DNA of 64,000 nt from Choristoneura fumiferana (GCF_025370935.1 NC_133472.1:5137134-5201133); one strand, 5' to 3'. Shown: positions 10,491 to 21,616, counted from the first letter of the stretch. Numbers and translations: made by a program. Notes: generated from the letters alone by a model not told the origin.

Positions 10491-10748
10491 TTTATGTGAC
10501 AGATAAATGTGACACCGTCTCTGTTTGTTTTGTCCGAATAAACCGAACAGCATCACATTTATCTTTACCAATCACATTTCAATGAGTGCTGAAACAGACC
10601 CTGAGTGACATTGTCGGCACCGCTAACCTGTGAGCGCCGATTGCTACTAAAACTATCGTAAACCCAGCCTAAAAGATATTGAGATACAAGAGAGTGCGGA
10701 AGTTACTCGTTTAGCCAGTCTACCGTCTAGCTTATGTCCTCCTGGTAC

Positions 10749-10905
10749 CTGTCTCTCCCGGCTGACCTGCGAGTAGAGGGCGGCAGGGCGGGGCGGGCGC
10801 GCGGGCGGGGGCAAGTGGGCTTGCCTTGCCGGCAGGGGGAGGGCCGCGGGTGATACCGTGCGGACGGACTCCTGGCGCTCATGTTCCTCTAGTAGTGTCA
10901 TTTGC
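10749..10905 (-). CDS. Copy A of exon 7 (tail, Pro-rich)
   Basis: 157 bp, the same exon as 20978-21134: acceptor TTTTACATCAG, donor GTACCAGG, one leading base and 52 codons (QMTLLEEHERQESVRTV ... VSRERQ), phase 0 end. The frame is open. Within the gap-based assembly this copy is adjacent to exon 8, so one of the two copies is the true neighbour. Confidence 0.7.
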
Positions 10906-11137
10906 CTGATGTAAAAGATGAACAGTTTATGAACACAGTTTACAATATCTTGATGTCCCTAATATCTCCACGCGTTCCAGAGAAAAGGGCCGGACAACAG
11001 CGTGATCAAGGATTCCGTTTTTTTTTTCTTCTAAGATCCGGAACTCTATAAAACTGATTCTATCTAAAATTTTTCGTGAAAAATATCACCAGTTTGATCA
11101 GAAAATCCATATTTTCTTTACCGGCATGATACATGAT

Positions 11138-11312
11138 TTGTGTCACAAGGAAGCAAATGGTGTATTTACGGCGAGGGTGGTACATTGAATCCAGAATGTA
11201 GCGAAGGATTCTACAATAGAACCCTTGAAAAAGAAAAGCCTTGAACAGAAAAATTGCACTTTGCTCCCTCTCGTCAGGGAGGAAAAGTTACTTTTCTGAA
11301 TGAGAGGTGAAA
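11138..11312. mobile_element. Shortened GGGAGCAAA-module element
   Basis: It starts TGTGTCACAAGGAAGCAAATGG and ends near TTGCTCCCTCTCGTCAGGGAG, an internally deleted relative of 41330-41735. The matching piece in copy B is at about 21374-21542. Confidence 0.6.
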
Positions 11313-11382
11313 AGTTTTCTTCCGCCCGGGCGGCTGATCCCCACGCTAAGCCACTAGCATTATCTATCCCTCTCGTTCTCAC

Positions 11383-11539
11383 CTGATGCTGCCTCCGTCA
11401 GTCTCGGTGGCGGTGATGGTGGACGGCGGCGACGGCGGCGCAGGCGGCCGCTGGACGCGCACGCGCACGTCGAACGCCGGCGGCGCCGCTGCGTGCATGC
11501 GAGCATTAGCTGCGCTGGTCTCGCGGGTCTCACCGTACC
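11383..11539 (-). CDS. Copy A of exon 6 (tail, FDV motif)
   Basis: 157 bp, same as 21617-21773: acceptor AACACTAACAG, donor GTGAGAACG; two leading bases, 51 codons, two trailing bases. It encodes YGETRETSAANARMHAAAPP, then AFDVRVRVQRPPAPPSPPS. Intact; it differs from copy B by a synonymous change in a Val codon. Confidence 0.7.
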
Positions 11540-11584
11540 CTGTTAGTGTTTTAGTGGTGTTAGGTCAGGGCGTAGCTAGGATGG

Positions 11585-12005
11585 GTGACAGTCTTTACCG
11601 GCCCGTTCAATACCGACATGGAAATACCGACCCTGTTTTTCGTGTATACGCTCATTGAATGCCATGCCACTAAATATCAGCCCGGTATACATCGTACCGC
11701 GGTGATCATTCTTGACCTGATAAATACCGACCCGATAATTACCGGCATGTCAATACCAACCCTGTTTATCGTGCACACGGAATATAAATAAATTTAGTAG
11801 AAAATAACTTAATTTGGTCCTGGCGCTTCGCCGGCCGCGGCCGCGGCACGCTCGCTACGCTCACTCGGCTCGCGTATTGTGGCCACAATTGAACCTAACA
11901 TAACCTAACACAAACGGGACGGGAAAAACATGTCGGAATTATTGACTTCCGATTTTCATGCCGGTATTTATCAGGTCGGGAATGTTAGAGCGGTATTTAT
12001 TCATA
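11585..12005. repeat. ATACCGAC-rich degenerate element
   Basis: The words AATACCGACATG, AAATACCGACCCTG and their inverted forms (CATGCCGGTATTTATCAGG, AGCGGTATTTATTCATACCG) recur through this stretch. It looks like an old inverted-repeat element; ends are unclear. The copy B equivalent starts near 21819. Confidence 0.45.
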
Positions 12006-12095
12006 CCGTCAAACAGACCTCACGATACTAACGCCATCTAGCGACATCTCCTGTCAAGAAAACCAAGAGAGGCAGTGCCCCTCGCATCAAAAAAC

Positions 12096-12272
12096 AATGA
12101 GGGCTAAAGGACTGGCGAATATCGCTAGATGGCGTTAGCATCGTGAGGTTTTTTGACGTTACGGTGTTGCTTGCAATCAGCTCATTTAGTAATTAGCATG
12201 TAATTATCAAGCAAAACCGTAACGTCAAAAAACCTCACGACACGACATATCGCCTGTCTTTTAGCCCTCATT
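12096..12272. mobile_element. Hairpin MITE, AATGAGGGCTAAA ends
   Basis: It begins AATGAGGGCTAAAGGAC and ends GTCTTTTAGCCCTCATT; arms of about 60-70 bp include TTTTTTGACGTTACGG / CCGTAACGTCAAAAAA. The left arm can also pair outward with ACTAACGCCATCTAGCGA at about 12030, giving two alternative stems. Confidence 0.8.
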
Positions 12273-12441
12273 CTAAGTTCTTAGTGTGAATCCATCCAGA
12301 GCCCGTATTGTCTGACATTCGCGATCACATTCGCCATATCTCTCTACCCTCGTCTTACACCGTGCGACAGAAAGAAGTGGTGAAAACGATTGTGATTCAA
12401 TAATGCCTCTAGTAAGATTTAAGACCACGAGCCCCACTTAC

Positions 12442-12612
12442 CCTCACTTTGGTACGACTCGTCAATCATGAACGCCTGGTTGGTATGCGCGTGCTCGGCT
12501 TCGCTCGGCGTCTCGGAAGGATAGTCGGAAGGAATCGTGTCGGAAGCGACGCTTGCGCTCTCAGCTTCGGCTGCCACCGGATACACGGGATGGGCTCGGG
12601 GGATTTTCACTT
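12442..12612 (-). CDS. Copy A of exon 5 (tail)
   Basis: 171 bp, same as 22669-22839: acceptor GTTCTCCACAG, donor GTAAGTGGGG. Two leading bases, 56 codons (VKIPRAHPVYPVAAEAESAS ... MIDESYQSE), one trailing base. Intact frame. Confidence 0.7.
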
Positions 12613-12682
12613 CTGTGGAGAACAGCAGGTGAGTCAAACAACTTTTTAGTATAGCTTATTGCCATGGTAACGTCCCCTTGAG

Positions 12683-12912
12683 TCACTTATTCATCATGTC
12701 AGCCGAAATACGTCTACTGCTAGACATAGGCCTCCTCCATGCCTCTCCACTCAGACCGGCCTTGTGCTTTCCGCGTCCACCGCGATCCCGCGATCTTAAC
12801 CAGGTCGTCGCTCCATCTTGTTGGAGGCCTACCGATAGCTCGTCTCCCGGTCCGCGGACGCCATTAGAGAACCTTCTGACCTGCGAGAAATGTGCCCCGC
12901 CCACTGCCACTT
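12683..12912 (-). mobile_element. LINE reverse-transcriptase C-terminal remnant
   Basis: The minus strand carries degraded versions of VGLQQDGATTW and nearby frames of a GRPPTRW...DLVKIAGSRW...AEAYVQQW-type tail, clearest in the relative at 56262-56490. Family knowledge: this motif order closes the ORF2 of RTE/jockey-like elements. Non-functional fragment. Confidence 0.7.
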
Positions 12913-13219
12913 CAGTTTCGCAATTCTTCGGGCTATGTTGGTAACCTTAGTTCTACGCGGACATCATCACTGACTCACTGACTCACTTATTAAAAGTATG
13001 ATTTATGCTTTACAAAACCACATAAAATTTGGCAGTTGCGACAGTTTAAAGGCAATTTCTTCATGGTTCATCTCCTTAGCATGCTAAAAGATAACATTGC
13101 AAACATTTTTCTATGAAATTGTATCACTCATATCTTCACAGACATAACAGCACATAAAAGTGGGTTGACCCAGGTACAGATGTAATGAATAATCCGTTCC
13201 CATACTCATCTTCATCATC

Positions 13220-13575
13220 TCATCATCACATCATCAGCCGGAAGACACTGCTGAACAAAGGCCTCCCCTTAAACGCCAACGTCAACTCGCCACTTGCATC
13301 ACGGTTGCCTGCAGCCATCACGATGTCTTCAGTCCACCTAGTAGAGGCCTGCCAGCGTTTTTCGTTTTCCGTTTCTAGTCGCCACTCGATGACTTTTCTG
13401 CCCCAACGGTTATCTGTTCTCTGTCCGCCCCGCTTGCCAAGCTTGGCGCGTATTAGCAACTCACCCTCATTACCTTATTTTATAATGAAATTAAGTCGCT
13501 TCCAACCGAGGCAACTGGCGGTCAATGGGGCAGGCCTATGTCCAGCAGTGGACGTCCTACGGCTGAGATGATGAT
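13220..13575 (-). mobile_element. Second LINE C-terminal remnant (RWTEDIVMAAGN)
   Basis: The minus strand reads DNRWGRKVIEWRLETE then STRWTEDIVMAAGNRD, a variant of the RT tail above. It is bounded by GCCGGAAGACACTGCTGAAC and GGCCTATGTCCAGCAGTGGA. The copy B equivalent is 23440-23790. Confidence 0.65.
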
Positions 13576-13686
13576 GATGACTATTGACGAAACTGTCGCG
13601 CAAGCAACGTATTAACTCAGCATGTTTTCTAAACTAGCCAAACCTTTTCCAAACCTATAGAAATCTGAAGATACTTAAGCCAGTAC

Positions 13687-13890
13687 CTTTGAATGCTCTC
13701 CCGGCTGACTATAGAAGCCGAAGAGTCATCTATCATCTCCTGGGAGCTGGTAAGGCGCGTCTTCTCAGGCAGAGGTAAGACACTCCTAAGCCCAGAAGAA
13801 AGCAGCGTCAGGAACAGGATGGCGCAGATGATCATCAGGATATGGGTGCCAGCTAGCGGGGCTTTGGCTGGCAGTGGACCCTTTTCCGGA
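13687..13890 (-). pseudogene. Copy A of exon 4 (transmembrane), frameshifted
   Basis: It matches the 203-bp exon at 23903-24105 but is 204 bp. It has an extra A in AGAAAGCAGCG inside the membrane-segment codons, lacks one base at CTATCATCTCC, and has an extra T at ACCTTTGAATG. The first change destroys the hydrophobic segment and the RRR stop-transfer. Single-base homopolymer changes suggest uncorrected long-read errors or a non-selected allele. Confidence 0.75.
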
Positions 13891-14279
13891 CTGGAATGAG
13901 ATGTTCATCATTAACCAAAAAGCAGTTCAGGCTTCGGTAATAATCGAGAATGTAACTACAAGTGAAAATTGCACTATTGCAAGTCATTTATCATTTCTCA
14001 TGTGTGATGTTACGATGTGATAGTGGTATCACCTTTATCGTCAGCTAGAAGACGTCCACTGTTGAACAAGGCCTCCCGCTTAGAACGCCACAATGTATGA
14101 CGACTCGCCACTTGCATCCATCTTTGCAACCCTCGCGATTAACATCAAAAAACTTAGAGACATGAGCTCAAGTTGGAACTCACAGTCTTCTGCTTGAAAG
14201 ACCAAGGATCCACACCACTAGGCCAAGGGTTTTTGCTGATTGCGTTAAAATTATCTCTCTATAATAATATATATCTATC

Positions 14280-14515
14280 TACTAGCTTTTGTCCGCGGTT
14301 TCGCCCCGCGTGGAATTCGGTTATCGCGCGCTGTTCCCACGGGAACCGTGTGTGTTTCCGGGATAAAAAGTAGCCTATGTCACTCTCGGGCCCATAAACT
14401 ATCTCTATGCCAAAAATCACGTCGATCCCTCGCTCCATTTCGGCGTGAAAGAGGGACCAAACATATAACACACAAACATACAAACACACACACTTTCAGC
14501 TATCTATCTTTTATA
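14280..14515 (+). mobile_element. RTE-type retrotransposon tail
   Basis: It starts ACTAGCTTTTGTCCGCGG and has CGGGATAAAAAGTAGCCTAT plus a CAAACATACAAACACACAC tract near its end. The copy B equivalent is 24489-24715. A second repeat piece (CTCGGAAACGACTCCAACG) follows up to the exon at 14712. Confidence 0.65.
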
Positions 14516-14711
14516 TTACACCTTTAAACGAGCAATTCTTGTATATATAATCAGAATCTCGGAAACGACTCCAACGTTTTCGATGAAATTTTGGTATACG
14601 GGGGTTTTCGGGAATGACAAATCGATCTAGCCATGTTTTATCTCTGGGAAAACGTTTATTATCAAGTTTTAGCCCCAGCAAAGTTCGGTCGCCAAGGTAC
14701 TAATTACTTAC

Positions 14712-14855
14712 ATGTTGATGAGCGGATTAAAGAACGGTTTCGGCACAATGGGTGGTGGATATCGGCACACAATGGTTATCACTTCGTCACCATCCATCTC
14801 CAGGCCAGGGTGGAAATCTCACCACGATATTGTTCGTGAAGACTCGCAGGGGATC
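14712..14855 (-). pseudogene. Copy A of exon 3 (ZP-N), frameshifted
   Basis: 144 bp against 143 in copy B (24916-25058). The extra A in GGAAATCTCACC falls inside the VVRFHP codons and shifts the frame. Splice sites are unchanged. Confidence 0.75.
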
Positions 14856-15084
14856 CTGGAACATAAGGATGGGTTATTCAACACGGTCTTCGATATACAA
14901 AGCTAGTACAAAGTGTTATTAAATAGCTGAAAACCCGAAAGGTGTTCAGAATCGAGAGAAGAGAATCGAAAAACCAAATAAGTCAAAGTACTTTACTAAC
15001 TTTACTAATGCCCAGTCAAAAAGTTTGGAAAGGTATAATACCAATTAAATGTTTTAGCGATGTTGCATATTATTTAGATATTAA

Positions 15085-15247
15085 CAGCCTTATTCACTAT
15101 CAACGACAATCAAACCTATTTTAGTTAAAATTGCCGCTAAAATTCGTTTGTCCTTATCTGTACACTTCGACATTTTGTATTTTGATTAGAAAGGGACAAA
15201 GCATTTGTTAGTTAACATAGGCTTGTGTTAGTTTATGAATAAGGGGG
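15085..15247. mobile_element. TTAA-flanked MITE present only in copy A
   Basis: 163 bp, starting CAGCCTTATTCACTATC and ending GTTTATGAATAAGGGGG, flanked by TTAA on both sides (15081-15084, 15248-15251). Copy B has the empty site with one TTAA (GATATTAAAACTGG, near 25275-25290). TTAA duplication is typical of piggyBac-type elements. Confidence 0.8.
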
Positions 15248-15814
15248 TTAAACTGGTCATTTTTGACTTCTTCATCACAAAGCAAAGCGCAACTAGCAAG
15301 CACAGATTTACCGAGTAGAACTGAACATTTTATGAACTAATCAACGTATTATTTTGTCGATTGCACTCGCATTGCAATGGCGTATAGTGAACACGTTTTC
15401 TTGGCAACCGAAGAGAGAAGCGCGTTAGATACAATCATTCGAATATAAACACATCGCAGTTAGCTTTAAGCTTTTAGCCATGCCATACTAAACATCCTGT
15501 ACTGCCGTTTCGCATATTTATTCTCCCAAATATTTCATTCGCAATTGTTTTCTTTTTCCATTTATCAAATTCCGAAACTAAAATTTTTCTCAGAATATTT
15601 TCTTATGGTTTTATAGAGCACAGTAGGTTGGGTTAGGTTTGTTTTATGAAAGTTACGAAAATAATATGGTTGCGGTGTGAAGGTACTTGAAATGAAACTT
15701 TTTGCGAAAAATATATTTTGCCCAAACGGCAGAGATTCCGACTACACAACACATAGATTACATGCGAAAGTTTATGTGGTAAATGTTTCAGAATCTGAAT
15801 ATTATACAGTTTAG

Positions 15815-16031
15815 TATGGGTGAATATTCGGCGTTTGTAATCTGCAGTCATTGTGTCTCAACTCTTTTTTAATCAGATTTCTTAAGAAATAGGTACAATA
15901 AACATCGACATGTGTCAACATTCATCAATATTGTGTCGGATGTTGATGTTCGTTGTACCTATTTCTTAAAAAACTGATTAAATAAGTGTTGAGAACAATG
16001 ACGGCGGTAACAAACGCTCGAATATTCACCG
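15815..16031. mobile_element. Hairpin MITE present only in copy A
   Basis: It begins TATGGGTGAATATTCGGCG and ends CGAATATTCACCG, with inner arms TTTCTTAAGAAATAGGTAC / GTACCTATTTCTTAAAAAA. Copy B reads straight across the site (ACAGTTAGCTGATCTCTGG). Confidence 0.8.
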
Positions 16032-16143
16032 AGCTGATCTCTGGGCTTAGAACATGTGTTGTAGATAACATAGTAAAAAAACAATTGCAGCAGCATGCAC
16101 ACATACGTACACACATATACATACATACATAAGTAGACGTTTA

Positions 16144-16320
16144 GACGACCAGATGGCCTAGTGATTAGAGAACTGCTGACCTTACGAACTGTGAGTTCCC
16201 GGGTTCGTTTCCCGTGGGGTTCGGATTCATAGGGTCGATATTGTATGAACAATACGAATGTTTTGTTCTCGGGTCTTGGGTGTTTACTATAATTATATTT
16301 ATATATAGGTGTCTCTTATC
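16144..16320 (+). mobile_element. tRNA-derived SINE family 1, decayed copy
   Basis: A-box-like TGGCCTAGTGATTAGAG and a damaged B box (GGTTCGTTTCC). The intact version in copy B is 25946-26130. Confidence 0.7.
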
Positions 16321-16330
16321 TTATTAAATA

Positions 16331-16845
16331 CTTTTTCTCACAAAATGGTATGAAATGTTGCTATATTATGCTCATCATAAACGTCGTAGAAAGTAACGCA
16401 TTCTGGATCATCATCACTATCAACACGACGTCATCATCATCATCACCTAACAATCATCTTCATCTTCATCACCATCAACCATTCATCAACACATCATTAT
16501 TTTTGAAAAAAAACTATACAAGCTTCGACATCATACAATCATAGAAACCTTCTACTCGTCCAGGATGTCTTACTTATTGGTCTCTGTCATTATTAAGTAA
16601 TAACTAATACATAATATCATTGTTTTGTGTTTAAATGTGTGTGTAATGTATCTGAGCATTTGTGGATGTAGGACTATATTTTGTATAGGTAGGAGTCATT
16701 CATGATGACGTGTGCCGTGGTTCTTATTACAATGTCATTAATGTCTAAATATAAACATATTAATGGGATATATTAGATAAGATTATGCACGTGTATTCAA
16801 ATAAATGTGTAAATAGGTATCAATGTGTAGTGACTTATTATATAA
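16331..16845. other. Intron with CAT/CATC microsatellite
   Basis: It has an impure CATCATCATC tract at about 16425-16500 and AT-rich sequence. Part of a short repeat (GAGTCATTCATGATGACGTG) shared with 26506-26605 and 34190-34290 lies near 16690. No exon seen. Confidence 0.5.
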
Positions 16846-17689
16846 CTAGCTTTTGCCCGCGACTTTGTCCGCGTGGAAAGTAACTTTGGGAAGTATTTAA
16901 TTTATTTAGGATACATTCTGGCGCATAATAGCACATAGAAACTCTACGGTTTACTGAAAATAACCATTTTTGTTCTTCCATCCATCCATGTTCTTTATGT
17001 AAAACACTAAAATATTTTGCGGGTAGTAGCCATTTTAGCAAAACGACTGTGTATTCTACCGCCGGCCAGCACAAAAGGACTAATTCTTCATAGTGAACTC
17101 TTGACACCTTAGTACGTCCTTTATTGTAAGTTAGGAGGATATGATTATTAATAAGACGGCATTTTAGCTACACATAGGTCCGATAAATATACTTTATGTA
17201 AATTTGTTTGGAATTCCGTAGAACTTTCATCCCCCATATATTTTCAAGTAAATAGGTCGTATTTGAAAAGCGCCGGAACAAATGTTTTTAGGGTTCCGTT
17301 TCTTCAGGAGGAAACACATTGAACTTTTATAGGATTTGCTGTCCGTCCGTCCGTCTGTCTGTCAAGACCCTTTATGCGGACCCTTTAGCGGAGTATGGTA
17401 TCGAGTTGAAATGAAAACCCTAAACTCAGGTCAATAGTCTCGAAAGCTGTTGAAAAATTCAAACTTCTAAGTCAAGGCAATCAAAAGCTACAGTCATTAA
17501 AAAGGTGTTTTCATACAAATCGCCTTAACAGAAAAAGTTTATAGCGCACTGCCGGCTGTCCTAGATACTTTGAATTTTGCATAAAGGTAGCTCTTATAGC
17601 ACAATAAATAAGAAATCTGAAAATCATATTTTTTCATGATGATCTCACATTGCGTACATTTTCTATGAGCTTAAAAGGCTCTGCTATCA
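16846..17689. other. Contig A tail with RTE and GGTTCCG repeat pieces
   Basis: It starts ACTAGCTTTTGCCCGCGAC, an RTE-type boundary absent from copy B at this place. It then holds unassigned sequence and, near 17290-17560, a CCGTCCGTCCGTCTGTCTGT-bearing repeat. It ends at the N gap. Confidence 0.55.
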
Positions 17690-17789
17690 NNNNNNNNNNN
17701 NNNNNNNNNNNNNNNNNNNNNNNNNNNNNNNNNNNNNNNNNNNNNNNNNNNNNNNNNNNNNNNNNNNNNNNNNNNNNNNNNNNNNNNNN
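17690..17789. other. Assembly gap (100 N)
   Basis: Exactly 100 N, the common placeholder for a join of unknown length. Sequence to its right restarts at the equivalent of position 7494. Confidence 0.98.
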
Positions 17790-17938
17790 TGATATTTTAC
17801 GTACAGATACAATTTTAATGCTGCTTCTGATTATTTTATTCGATTGAATGTGGATTAAATAGACACGGAACCACTGTCACTTTCCACATAAAATAAGTGG
17901 AACTAAGTAACATGCTCATCATCTCAGCCTAAGCCATA

Positions 17939-18711
17939 CAGGTTGTAATCGTTAAGTGTGCCCAGGGATTATTCAACAACTATAACAGATATGAAAAACT
18001 GTGAACTGGTTTCGAAAGTAGGTACTTGCCTGATGAGTATAATGATATCATTGACTTTTTAAAAAAAAGAGAAATAGGTATCCATATTTGACATCAAACA
18101 CTCCCATACATTTAGTACGAGATTAGTAGAAAGGTTTTAGTTTCCTTATTTTAAATAGTTATTTGTGTCACAAGGGAGCAAATGGTGTATTTACGGCGAG
18201 GGCGAATCCAAATGTAGCGAAATACAGAATCCTAGCGAAGGATTCACCTGAGCGTAATGAGGGATTCAAGTGTTAACGCCCAAGATGAAGATAATTTTGC
18301 TCCCGAGTGGTCGTACAACTTTTCACACCGAAAAAATAATTGTAAATTATAATGAAAATAAATTGAAATTATTATTATTAGAACACCAGCATAGAAAACG
18401 GCGTGGCTTTACAATTATCAACTTAAAAAATGTCATTTGCAATAAAACACTTAAAAGCCTTGAACAGAAAAGTTGCACTTTGCTCCCACTCGTCAGGGAG
18501 GAAAAGTTACTTTTCTGAAGGAGAGGTGTGAAAAGGTTATTTATAAGCTTAGTACTGATATTTAAGGAAACTATTTAATAACCTAACAAACAAAGTAATA
18601 TTTTTTTTTTTATAAAAAAGTCAATGATGTTTTACTCATCAGTTCACAGTTTTTTGATATCTGTTATAGTTATTGAATTTTCGCCTGGGCACACTTAACG
18701 ATTACAGCCTG
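17939..18711. mobile_element. TIR element inside a SINE, copy B
   Basis: Same element as 7646-8454, with several small deletions. Left end CAGGTTGTAATCGTTAAGTG, right end CACTTAACGATTACAGCCTG. Confidence 0.8.
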
Positions 18712-19236
18712 TATACATGCTTTGGCTGCAGTTCCCACGCAAGCCCAGTGCTGATTAGGAATTTCACTCACAACATCGAATTTCTACGTAAGATAAAATA
18801 TTTCCTCTATCGTATAATTAGCAAAATCTCATGGTAAATTTCAATGTAATAGTTAATGTAAATTGAATTTTCCACCGTTAAGCTCCTCATGTTTTTAAAT
18901 AGATACCTGAGTAAATATATATCTGACAGATAAAGTACATATCTGGATATAAACAGAGAGTAGTGAAAAAGCCCTTAAAGACGAATGATAACTGGATTTG
19001 TGACATTTTTTTAATATTTGTTATGTTTATCCAACAGTTAATAGCAACTTTGTCACTAAAAACTTCAAGTGAATAATATTAACACACACAAATCCAAACA
19101 CAGAATTAGTGAATCAGTTGGAACGAAGGGCGAAGTTTATATTTAAATAAAATGAAAATCTATGCGTTTCCGCAAAATTACTCGTGCTTCCGAATTCATA
19201 CCTCTTCCATTTTCTTTATCTGACTTTGGGGGCCCC

Positions 19237-19480
19237 GTGAGGTGGGGGCCTCGCGATGTTGAGGCCCCGTGGGATCGGGCCCCATTTGGCGGCGGCCCCG
19301 TGGCTTAAGGCCCCATAAGGCTGGAGCCCCGTGGAGTGGGACCCCGTGAGGTGGGGGCCTCGCGATGTTGAGGCCCCGTGGGATCGGGCCCCATTTGGCG
19401 GCGGCCCCGTGGCTTAAGGCCCCATAAGGCTGGAGCCCCGTGGAGTGGGACCCCGTGAGGTGGGGGCCGCCCGTAAGGGG
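19237..19480. repeat. GC-rich 109-bp tandem repeat, copy B
   Basis: GTGAGGTGGGGGCC at 19237, 19346 and 19455. Same organisation as 8989-9230. Confidence 0.9.
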
Positions 19481-20977
19481 GCTCTTGGGAACAGACCACG
19501 TGTACAAACACGGTACCGTTACTTACATATTCATGAATTCGGAAACCGAAAATTGCCGAAGAGAATTACTTTAGTCAACATTTTTTTTAAAGCTCTTAAG
19601 TATAAACTGCGCCTAATACACTAACGTGCAAAAATAACGGGTCAGTTCTTATTTTTCCCACACAGTATACCTAGTATAAAACTGACCTGTAATTTTTCCA
19701 CGTCACTAATCAGTGTAAGACCAACTGAATCGTGAGTGACCGACTGTGGAACCTTTTCTTCGTATAAGTCACAGCGACATCGCATTGCTTGACAAAGAAA
19801 TTCTTTATGTATATGACACTTACTGTGAAAACGTTCTACGGTGGGTCAAGAATCAAACGATTGACTGTACACAAATCACGGTCAAATCAAAACACTCAAA
19901 TGATAACATTGTTACTGTTAATATTTTTATGATAACTAACATAGTTCGAGACTTAACTACAACATATATTTATTGCTAAAACACCTCGTTTCGCCCACAT
20001 TGCAGGGGTCATGGTCACGAGATGATTAGGATATCACGTACTCGTTTAGGCACGCGATTATCGGACTACCCACAAATAAATTTCCTGTACCAGCCGGCGT
20101 ATTATAATTAAGGTCTCTACCAACCGTATCATACCATGACCGTAACAGTCTAGGAATAGTCTCATACCTACTTTTCAATACAAAGAATATTATTTTTAAT
20201 TGACACTTTGTCCTGCAATTTAGGCAATAAATATAGAAGTGATTAAGTCCTAATATATATTAGTTATGTATGGGTGAGAGTCACATATATTTAAAACACT
20301 ATATTATGGTAATTTCAATGCAGTTTGGGATCGTGTTCATGAGTCCTCAAAATTAATTTATTTTAGTTAATGTGCGATTTATGAAATGCCAATTAATGAG
20401 AGGTAATTTTGAATGTGCACATACTCGTTATTACTTAATAACAATTCACCGGTTAATACTCAGTCTCTAATAATATAACACCTTTTGACGTGCTTTTTTA
20501 CCTAACTCCTAGTCACATATGATCTCCTGGTAGACTATTTAGAGAACTTTTGTGTTAGGATTACGGCCAAGTGACCACGTAACCCATGCTCAGCCATTTC
20601 CTTTTCATTTCGAACCTCGTCAACTCCTAACCTCCTGGTGATGTTATGGAATTTTACAAACCTCGTAAGGCTACCAATAAGGCTGGTTTAAGGACTTATT
20701 CATATCTAATTGAATAATTTTATGTGACAGATAAATGTGACGCCGTCTCTGTTTGTTTTGTCCGAATAAACCGAGACAGCATCACATTTATCTTTATCAA
20801 TCACATTTCAATGAGTGCTGAAACAGACCCTGAGTGACATTGTCGCCACCTCTAACTAGTGAGCGCCGATTGCTACTAAAACTATCGTAAACCCAGCCTA
20901 AAACATATTGAGATACAAGAGAGTTCGGAAGTTACTCGTTTAGCCAGTCCACCGTCTAGCTTATGTCCTCCTGGTAC

Positions 20978-21134
20978 CTGTCTCTCCCGGCTGACCTGCG
21001 AGTAGAGGGCGGCAGGGCGGGGCGGGCGCGCGGGCGGGGGCAAGTGGGCTTGCCTTGCCGGCAGGGGGAGGGCCGCGGGTGATACCGTGCGGACGGACTC
21101 CTGGCGCTCATGTTCCTCTAGTAGTGTCATTTGC
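20978..21134 (-). CDS. ZP-N membrane protein gene, exon 7 (tail, Pro-rich)
   Basis: 157 bp. Acceptor CTACATCAG, donor GTACCAGG. One leading base forms Arg with exon 6, then 52 codons: an acidic start (QMTLLEEHERQES), a proline/alanine-rich centre (LPLPARQAHLPPPARPPRP) and LYSQVSRERQ, ending in phase 0. It joins exon 8 (EWSRRPRS), which in this assembly is reached only past the A copies. GC content is far above the surrounding intron. Confidence 0.85.
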
Positions 21135-21616
21135 CTGATGTAGAAGATGAACAGTTTATGAACACAGTTTACAATATCTTGATGTCCCTAATATCTCCAC
21201 GCGTTCCAGAGAAAAGGGCCGGACAACAGCGTGATCAAGGATTCCGTTTTTTTTTTCTTCTGAGATCCGGAACTCTATAAAACTGATTCTATCTAAAATG
21301 TTTCGTGAAAAAAATCACCAGTTTGACCAGAAAATCCATATTTTCTTTACCGGCATGATACAATGATAATTTGTGTCACAAGGAAGCAAATGGTGTATTT
21401 ACGGCGAGGGCGGTACATTGAATCCAGAATGTAGCGAAGGATTCTACAATAGAACCCTTGAAAAAGAAAAGCCTTGAACAGAAAAATTGCACTTTGCTCC
21501 CTCTCGTCAGGGAGGAAAAGTTACTTTTCTGAATGAGAGGTGAAAAGTTTTCTTCCGCCCCGGGCGGCTGATCCCCACGCTAAGCCACTAGCATTATCTA
21601 TCCCTCTCGTTCTCAC

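Larger units (their letters stand above)
7494..16845. repeat. Copy A of a large duplicated block
   Basis: From TGATATTTTACGTA to TGACTTATTATATAA this 9.35 kb block matches 17790-26706 base for base over long stretches, apart from single-base indels (often in homopolymers), two inserted MITEs (15085-15247, 15815-16031) and small rearranged pieces. It carries five exons of the ZP-N gene, two of them frameshifted. The N gap lies 845 bp to the right. It is most likely the other haplotype or an overlapping contig end, not a second gene region. Confidence 0.9.

Noticed and set aside
10749..14855. Copy A exons as a second set of functional exons
   Set aside because: Two of the five have frameshifts, and the copy ends at a placeholder gap. 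A second membrane span would be hard to explain.
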